Assembly (NCBI GenBank): GCA_964648485.1
Contig: CAZYOF010000020.1
Location: forward strand, 1-58,349
DNA: 58,349 nt
Direction: 5' to 3'
DNA from: DAIOEK01 sp964648485
GTDB taxonomy: Bacteria > Chloroflexota > Anaerolineae > Anaerolineales > Anaerolineaceae
How positions within the stretch are numbered: the first letter of the stretch is position 1; each line of letters starts with the position of its first letter. Below, in pieces: positions 52,828 to 58,349 of the stretch. Both the position numbers and the translations under genes were made by a program. The notes beneath the pieces were generated by a model. That model was not told where the DNA came from. It made no database searches and worked only from the letters and a program-made list of their open reading frames with translations.

Positions 52828-53973
52828 ATGCGTATACTTCATATCATTAACGACCGGAATGTTGGTGGAGCTCAATCTGTATTAAAGAGCTTAATTGAAA
52901 ATTGGGAATTTGAAGAAGACGAACATCTTGTTTTGCATCTACTTAATAAAAATGACCAAAATAATCTAATTCAAATAAATCGGGGAGCATTCAAAGATGC
53001 AGGTTTTCAAAAGGGAAAGTTTTCACTTATACCCATAATAAATATCTTTCATGCGTTCATCCAATTTAAACCAGATATCATCCAAACATGGTTGTATCAT
53101 TCAGATCTGGCTGGTAGTATGCTACCCATTATTTTCTGGAAAACTCCCATTATTTGGGGGATACATCATACAACCAGTGATCAGTCTTCGGTAAGTATAT
53201 CGACCTGGCAAATTATCCGAGTATTAGCCAGAATTTCTAAGTATGTACCCTCAAAAATCATTTGCTGCACTGAATCTGCAAAACGAACACATATATCGCT
53301 TGGCTACGATGCAAAAAAACTTGTTACTATAAATAATGGGGTTGATGTATCCAGGTTCGTACCATCTTTTTTGGGAAAGCAGTATATCAAGGAAAAACAC
53401 AATTTACCTAAAGAAAAAATACTGATTGGTATGTTTGCTAGATTTCATCCACAGAAAGATTATTCCAATTTATTATCTGCGGCGAAGATCCTCCTCCAGA
53501 ATGAACCAGATGTACACTTCATTCTTGCAGGCTATCTTGTCGATGACAAAAATGAATCCTTAACACAGGAAATAAAAAGATTAAATATTGAAAAGAGTAT
53601 CCATCTGCTGGGAGTTCAAAATGATTTAGAAAAGCTATATCCTGCCATGGATATCGTTACCCTTACTTCAGCATTCGGAGAAGCTTTACCGGTAACAATT
53701 TGTGAAGCTATGTCTTGCGGTATTCCCTGTGTTGCAACCGATGTGGGCGATGTAAAAATGGTTATCGGTGATACAGGATATGTTGTCCAACCAGGAAACT
53801 CGGAGGAATTGGCACGAGCCTGGAAAAAAGTTATAAAATTATCTGGTGAAGAATACAAAATCCTCTCCGAGCAATCAAGAAATAGAATTGTTGAGCTCTA
53901 TAATACAAAAACAATGGTTCAGAAATACAGAGAAGTCTACTTGAATGAGATTAATAAGCATGTCAGTAAATAA
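52828..53973 (+). CDS. GT4 family glycosyltransferase 2
   Basis: A 381-residue GT-B transferase. NDRNVGGAQSVLKSLIE near residue 8 and FGEALPVTICEAMSCGIPCV near residue 286 (with E-x7-E) are the key motifs. It follows the previous transferase by five bases and overlaps the membrane protein gene downstream by 29 bases. Confidence 0.82.
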   Translation: MRILHIINDRNVGGAQSVLKSLIENWEFEEDEHLVLHLLNKNDQNNLIQINRGAFKDAGFQKGKFSLIPIINIFHAFIQFKPDIIQTWLYHSDLAGSMLPIIFWKTPIIWGIHHTTSDQSSVSISTWQIIRVLARISKYVPSKIICCTESAKRTHISLGYDAKKLVTINNGVDVSRFVPSFLGKQYIKEKHNLPKEKILIGMFARFHPQKDYSNLLSAAKILLQNEPDVHFILAGYLVDDKNESLTQEIKRLNIEKSIHLLGVQNDLEKLYPAMDIVTLTSAFGEALPVTICEAMSCGIPCVATDVGDVKMVIGDTGYVVQPGNSEELARAWKKVIKLSGEEYKILSEQSRNRIVELYNTKTMVQKYREVYLNEINKHVSK

Positions 53974-55306
53974 GATAATTTCATGGCTAACAGTTCCAAA
54001 ACATTTTTGGCTGACTGTCTTTATTTGGACTATAGCAATTGGGTTATTCATTCAATTGGTTTTTCTTCCATATTTATTTCCGCAATGGCATGATGGGAAC
54101 GGATTACTTATTGGTGTAGATGGTTCTAAATTTCATAGAATTGCTTTACAAAGCGCTAATGAAATAAAAGTAAATGGATGGAATTCCTGGCAATTACTAC
54201 CCGAAGGGCAATTGGTATCAGGCATCGCATCCATATTTTATGTGCTTATTTATCCAGCTCCATGGTCTGTACTTCCGATCAACGGTTTATTAAATGCCAC
54301 AGCATGTGTAACCCTTTTACTCACACTTAATTTTATTTTTGATGATAGAAAGAAATGTTTATTCTCGATACTTCCATTTCTGTTATTCCCTTCCAACTTA
54401 TTATGGAATACGCAATTTCATAATGAAAATTATGCCATTCCAGGTGTAATACTGATCCTATTCGGATGGAGTTTGCTTATTACGAATAAAGGGTTATTAC
54501 GCAGAATTATTTATGGGCTACTGACCATATTTTTTGGCAGTTTGCTTCTCGGATTGGTGCGTGATAATATCTTGAATGCACTGACTTATTTATTTTTCAT
54601 TTTTTCAGCAGGTTTGATTGCTGTAAAAATCTTACATTTTCCAAAACTCAAGAATCTTATAAAATTACTCATTTGCACCATCTTCGGGTGTGGTGTAATG
54701 TATCTTTCTTTATGCATAATTTCAGGGGAAGTCCAAGCTGTTGTACCTGGATTATCTGGTTCGTCTGAAAATGTTAATCAAAATTCAACCCTTTTTCATT
54801 GGGAAAAGAGTGCATGGCTTCCTTCATTCGTAGATGACCAAATGAAAGGGATTGCAAAATTAAGGGGAAAATTCACAAAAGCTTGGGATTATGCCGGAAG
54901 TAATATTGATACAGAGATTTCTTTAGATTCTTCTGATGCGGTGATCAGGTATATTCCGAGAGCGGCACAGATAGGTTTTTTTGCACCTTTCCCTGATTTT
55001 TGGTTCAGCCAGGGGAAAAAAGTAGCCGGATCTGCCATGCGTTTGTTATCATCTTTTGAGATGATGTTAGTTTACGTGATTTTAGTCGGTTTCCCCATTC
55101 TATTCTGGAGATACCGTCAGAACGCTGTTTTGTGGATAATTGTTTTTATCTGCTCAGCCATGTTAATTATTTATGCAATTACCATCCCCAATTTGGGGGC
55201 GCTCTACCGGTTCAGATACCCATACCTGATGCCGATCGTTTGCCTCGGTCTGGCTGGATGGTTATCACTATGGTTAAGTTTTCGAGCAAAAAGAAGGGTT
55301 AAATGA
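53945..55306 (+). CDS. Multispanning membrane protein, GT-C/polymerase-like
   Basis: A 453-residue membrane protein with about ten hydrophobic segments and one large outer loop (near residues 265-345). The first loop holds DGSKFHRIALQSANEI, reminiscent of GT-C enzymes with acidic residues in the first extracytoplasmic loop. It might be a lipid-sugar-dependent transferase or a polymerase. An alternative ATG lies at 53960; neither start has a clear ribosome binding site. It is coupled to the next gene by a four-base overlap. Confidence 0.6.
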   Translation: MRLISMSVNKIISWLTVPKHFWLTVFIWTIAIGLFIQLVFLPYLFPQWHDGNGLLIGVDGSKFHRIALQSANEIKVNGWNSWQLLPEGQLVSGIASIFYVLIYPAPWSVLPINGLLNATACVTLLLTLNFIFDDRKKCLFSILPFLLFPSNLLWNTQFHNENYAIPGVILILFGWSLLITNKGLLRRIIYGLLTIFFGSLLLGLVRDNILNALTYLFFIFSAGLIAVKILHFPKLKNLIKLLICTIFGCGVMYLSLCIISGEVQAVVPGLSGSSENVNQNSTLFHWEKSAWLPSFVDDQMKGIAKLRGKFTKAWDYAGSNIDTEISLDSSDAVIRYIPRAAQIGFFAPFPDFWFSQGKKVAGSAMRLLSSFEMMLVYVILVGFPILFWRYRQNAVLWIIVFICSAMLIIYAITIPNLGALYRFRYPYLMPIVCLGLAGWLSLWLSFRAKRRVK

Positions 55307-56418
55307 AAATTGCCCTCACCGCGACAACAAGCTGGAATCTATACAATTCAAGACTGATTTTAGCGCGCGCATTAAAAAATGCAGGGCATATTGTGGTTTT
55401 TATAGCCCCCAGGGATGAATTTACCCAGTACCTGATTGATGATGGGTTTCAATGGCATGAGTATCCCTTGAAACCCAGAGGAAAATCTGTCTTTCAAGAA
55501 ATAAAATCAATTATTTATTTAATTAGGATTTATAAGCAGGAAAACCCAGACCTTGTTAATCATTTTACACCCAAAGGTGTCATCTACGGTTCCATTGCGG
55601 CGCGCTTGACAGGAATTAAGCAGATATTTAATACCATCACGGGTTTAGGATTCGCTTTTTCAACCAACGCAGGTACCTATTTGCGGAGACTGATGCTTTT
55701 CCTGTATCGAATATCTCTGAAGAACACTGTTGTTTTATTCCAGAACCGGGATAATCAGGATTATTTTATTCAATCAGAATTATCAAACCCCAATACCAGT
55801 ATATTAATATCCGGATCAGGTGTAGATATGAATCGATTTACTACAACACCTGAACCTGATGATGAGAAAGTCGTAGTCATTTTGCCATCCAGGTTTGTGG
55901 AAGAGAAAGGGATTCGTTATTTTGTTGAAGCGGCTGAAATAATTAAAAACAAAAATCTACCCATCCGGATGGTTTTAATTGGTAAGCCAGAACCTGATCA
56001 GCCTACATCCATCAACCAGTCTGAGATTACAAAATGGGTAACTGATGGGATTGTTGAATGGTGGGGATGGCACAATGAAATGGAAAAAATCTATCCACTG
56101 GCACATATCGTCTGTCTTCCCACCTATTACATGGAAGGGATACCAAAATCCTTAATTGAAGCGGCAGCATGCGGGCGTCCATTAATCGCAACAAAAGTTC
56201 CAGGCTGCAGGGAAATCATCCACGAAGGGGTAAATGGAATTTTTGTACCCATAAAAAACGCCATTTTATTGGCTGATGCAATCATACAATTGGCAAACGA
56301 TGGAGAACTGCGCCGGAGAATGGGTCTGGAGAGTCGGAGAATTGCTGAGACCGAATATTCGGCAGAAAAAATTGTAAGAGATTATTTCAAAGCCTATGGC
56401 ATTGAATTGAAACAATAG
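55303..56418 (+). CDS. GT4 family glycosyltransferase 3 (PglA/CapM-like)
   Basis: A 371-residue GT-B transferase. The N-terminal segment VNHFTPKGVIYGSIAARLTG with NTITGLGFAFS is typical of the PglA/WbpH type that extends lipid-linked bacillosamine or similar N-acetyl sugars. The C-terminal donor site is MEGIPKSLIEAAACGRPLIA. It is the last gene of the glycan cluster. RHS homology begins within a few bases after its stop. Confidence 0.82.
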   Translation: MKIALTATTSWNLYNSRLILARALKNAGHIVVFIAPRDEFTQYLIDDGFQWHEYPLKPRGKSVFQEIKSIIYLIRIYKQENPDLVNHFTPKGVIYGSIAARLTGIKQIFNTITGLGFAFSTNAGTYLRRLMLFLYRISLKNTVVLFQNRDNQDYFIQSELSNPNTSILISGSGVDMNRFTTTPEPDDEKVVVILPSRFVEEKGIRYFVEAAEIIKNKNLPIRMVLIGKPEPDQPTSINQSEITKWVTDGIVEWWGWHNEMEKIYPLAHIVCLPTYYMEGIPKSLIEAAACGRPLIATKVPGCREIIHEGVNGIFVPIKNAILLADAIIQLANDGELRRRMGLESRRIAETEYSAEKIVRDYFKAYGIELKQ

Positions 56419-56425
56419 AAATGGG

Positions 56426-57445
56426 GTGATGAAGTACCTGATCAGCGACCACTTGCCCTTCCAGGGTGCTTCGCGAGGGTCAATTGTAGCCATTACTGAC
56501 AATACAGGTAATGTACTGGCTGAAACCAGGTACCTGCCCTTTGGCGAGCCGTGCGCGGATGCGGGCAGCCTGGCGGGCACGGATAAAACCTATACCGGGC
56601 AGCATGATGTGCCCGACATGGGCTTGATGGATTACAGGGCTAGAATGTACTCACCCTGGCTGGGCAGGTTCATTCAACCAGATACGATCGTGCCCGGGGC
56701 AGGCAACTCGCAGGCATGGAATAGGTTCAGCTACACGTTGAATAATCCGGTCAATTACACGGATCCAAGCGGGCATAAAGCCTGTATTGATTGGGATGAC
56801 AATGGACAATGTGTGGAAGACCCGGATTGGCATGGTAAAAATAACCCCTTACCAGAAGACCCTTATAAGAAGGGTAAAAATGCAAAATATGGAACGGACA
56901 GTAGCCCATACTACACCAGTGATTTTATTCTTGATAATTTTATCTGGACCACGATTCCAAGTGCAATTGGGTTTCAATTAGGAGGACATGGACAGATTGG
57001 CTATTTATTGGAAATTGGGATGGCAAAAGAACTTGAGATAGTTTTCAACTGGCGATCAGGTGAATTATCCATTATGTCAGTAGAAGGTCCACATGGTTGG
57101 TTAGGAACTCCAAATATTTTTGAAATAGATGTTTATGGTGGTAAGGTAAAATACTTCGGCGTATCAGAGAATAGCAACTTAGAAGGTTTAGCTGTTTATG
57201 GAGGATGGAGTGGCTCCGGAGATATTCTACATAAAATTGGTGGCGAGGAATATTATGGTATAGCAATTGACAACGGAAAATCATTTCCCCCAACTCCTTA
57301 CATTGATCCTGGAAGTAGTATGTATGTTACTTATACTCAAAACAATATATATTATGGATTTAATCAACATCCAAATGTGGTTGATGTTGGTATGATCGGT
57401 GGAGCAGCAGGAACAAGGATTTTATTCAATTTTGACCTGTACTAG
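56426..57445 (+). CDS. Truncated RHS core with C-terminal variable tip (cassette e)
   Basis: A 339-residue RHS fragment. Homology to cassette c starts at about 56420, right behind the glycosyltransferase stop, and covers the core (GLMDYRARMY, LGRFIQPDTIVPGAGN, YTDPSG) up to about residue 115. The tip is then unrelated to those of the other two copies. A soluble region rich in Gly and Asp follows, with a GGEEYYGIAIDNGKSF stretch near residue 280. No catalytic motif is recognisable. A 21-bp mini-hairpin at 56456-56476 inserts seven residues in frame. The N terminus is missing, so its start is nominal. Confidence 0.7.
   Translation: MMKYLISDHLPFQGASRGSIVAITDNTGNVLAETRYLPFGEPCADAGSLAGTDKTYTGQHDVPDMGLMDYRARMYSPWLGRFIQPDTIVPGAGNSQAWNRFSYTLNNPVNYTDPSGHKACIDWDDNGQCVEDPDWHGKNNPLPEDPYKKGKNAKYGTDSSPYYTSDFILDNFIWTTIPSAIGFQLGGHGQIGYLLEIGMAKELEIVFNWRSGELSIMSVEGPHGWLGTPNIFEIDVYGGKVKYFGVSENSNLEGLAVYGGWSGSGDILHKIGGEEYYGIAIDNGKSFPPTPYIDPGSSMYVTYTQNNIYYGFNQHPNVVDVGMIGGAAGTRILFNFDLY
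56456..56476 (+). repeat. Single mini-hairpin unit inserted in RHS cassette e
   Basis: Compared with cassette c (34.76 kb), cassette e has one extra unit made of CCCT-TCC-AGGG followed by TGCTTCGCGA, the same layout as the tandem units at 32352-32455 but with new compensating arms. A one-base loss just upstream keeps the reading frame, giving PFQGASR. Confidence 0.7.
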
Positions 57446-57466
57446 TAATTGAAAGAGGGCTGGTAT

Positions 57467-57913
57467 ATGAAAAATAGTGATATTTTTAATAAATTCAAAA
57501 TAACAGCTATGTCAATCATGATATTAATATTGTTATTATCGGCAGTCATTACTTATCTGTTTGATGGCTGGCGGTTTATTAATAAATGGGAATTGAGTAA
57601 TGTGATGCTTTGTATAAACAACAATACTGAGATGAAAGCAATTGGCCCCAAAATCATATTGGAAGAGATCGAGGGCGGTGAGATTTTCATATGTGGAAAT
57701 TTAGAGTCTAAGATCCCAATATTTCTAAGTTTTGATATTTATAATACTAAAACAAACTTTCCTGTATACCAGTCAAATTATGATCCAATTCATCCAGGTG
57801 ATTTTTACATAAACATTACAAAGTCAATTTTGTATAGTGTGGGAGATTTTGATATAAAAATAATACATGGGCGTAATACTATCCTCACTTATTCATTTGA
57901 AGTAATTCCGTGA
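57467..57913 (+). CDS. Single-pass membrane protein following RHS cassette e
   Basis: I recognise no family. It has about 148 residues with one membrane segment near residues 10-32 (AMSIMILILLLSAVITYLF) and an outer soluble domain of mostly beta character. The ATG at 57467 has GAGGG upstream; an in-frame TTG lies 18 bases before. It is the only gene between the RHS tip and repeat copy D. By position it could be an immunity protein for the tip toxin. That is inference. Confidence 0.5.
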   Translation: MKNSDIFNKFKITAMSIMILILLLSAVITYLFDGWRFINKWELSNVMLCINNNTEMKAIGPKIILEEIEGGEIFICGNLESKIPIFLSFDIYNTKTNFPVYQSNYDPIHPGDFYINITKSILYSVGDFDIKIIHGRNTILTYSFEVIP

Positions 57914-58019
57914 TTGTGCACAATAATTCTAACCAAGCAATACTTCTGTTTTGAACACATAAAGAATTATAGTAATGGAACTAGTATTGGCATAAAATAT
58001 TGATATCATATAATATTTC

Positions 58020-58295
58020 AAATCGCCTTTCCAGTTGTGTGCAATTCGTGTGCAACTGAAGCCAAACGCGCTGTAAACAATGGAATCATTGCACAGAATG
58101 GAAGATAATCCAGTCAAAACATGTACTATGTGGACATATTGCACCTCCTGGAAGCATAAGACACTCTTCCACCGAACTGTGGATCAAGTTGTTGTCCCCA
58201 AAGAACGGGGATTTTATGGGTACCGACCCCCACGTGTGCCCGAGAGGAGGGAGGGTATCAGCCACCCCTATATCTGGCCTTAATCGAGAGATTGG
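58020..58295 (+). repeat. tRNA-His-derived long repeat, copy D, with terminator remnant
   Basis: Copy of the element at 37133-37400 with an intact anticodon-arm core: ACTGTGGATCAAGTTGTTGT (58176-58195) is identical to 32253-32272 of tRNA-His. After the CCCC...CGGGG hairpin insertion come CGACCCCCA (58224-58232), an insertion of 25 bases and TCAGCCACCCC (58258-58268). A relative of the tRNA-His downstream DNA then follows (ATATCTGGCC, 58270-58279, then TTAATCGAGAGATTGG). The remaining 54 bases show no gene. No integrase gene is in the window. Confidence 0.8.
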
Positions 58296-58349
58296 TGTCA
58301 TTGATCGGCCGTATACTTACCAGACGTAGCCGCCCGAATGTTTACCAGG

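Noticed and set aside
32223..58295. Prophage
   Set aside because: No capsid, tail, terminase, lysis or integrase gene is present; cargo is RHS cassettes and glycan genes.

Overview
The window looks like a chromosomal segment of an anaerobic, H2-metabolising bacterium. The gene content and the style of its RHS proteins resemble Chloroflexota of the class Anaerolineae. That placement is inferred from memory of gene style and was not tested by search. Base composition is moderate to low in GC, with GC-richer patches in hisS and the RHS cores.

Left part (1-12.4 kb), housekeeping. tRNA-Met, trmI, a CoA-pyrophosphatase-type Nudix hydrolase, ribosomal protein L25/Ctc, CorA and an SCP2-domain protein come first. 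A complete Fe-S assembly locus follows: sufR-sufT run leftward, and sufC-sufB-sufD-(98-aa unknown)-sufS-sufU-Rieske run rightward. The two arms share a promoter/operator region with a strong sigma70 promoter and an inverted repeat over both -35 boxes. A PIG-L deacetylase and a methyltransferase close this part.

Middle part (12.4-30.8 kb), an 18-kb leftward hydrogenase locus. In transcription order it holds a sensor/signalling set (DRTGG, CBS-ATPase, DRTGG, PHP), a HydC-GHKL ATPase-[2Fe-2S] protein-HydB module, and a second NuoE/NuoF pair. Then come a NuoG/HoxU-like Fe-S protein, the [NiFe] small and large subunits, a maturation protease and hypA-B-F-C-D-E. The layout reads as a hoxEFUYH operon joined head-to-tail to the HydC/HydB part of an electron-bifurcating hydrogenase. 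No [FeFe] catalytic subunit is present, so all clusters probably serve one soluble NAD(P)- and ferredoxin-linked [NiFe] enzyme.

Right part (30.9-58.3 kb), hisS and an accessory island. hisS is followed by tRNA-His. From the anticodon loop of that tRNA onward, pieces of its 3' half recur at 32.34, 37.31, 37.43 and 58.18 kb, interrupted at fixed points by small hairpin insertions. The last copy also carries a relative of the tRNA terminator. I read 32.25-58.3 kb as an island, or nested islands, built at the tRNA-His 3' end.

The island carries three RHS C-terminal cassettes, each with a different tip and each followed by an unrelated small gene, as in polymorphic toxin/immunity loci. One tip is an M23 metallopeptidase. 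Between the second and third cassettes lies a 19-kb surface-glycan cluster. It contains a Wzm/Wzt exporter, two multispanning GT-C-like proteins, a GT8-like and three GT4 glycosyltransferases, three sulfotransferases, a sulfonate/NMT1-type ABC importer, and an unusual adenylation-carrier-acyltransferase fusion. Together these suggest an exported glycan decorated with sulfate and an acyl or aminoacyl group. A family of roughly 21-bp mini-hairpins whose arms change in a compensating way occurs in the tRNA-like repeats and in frame inside RHS genes; this is the least familiar structure in the window.
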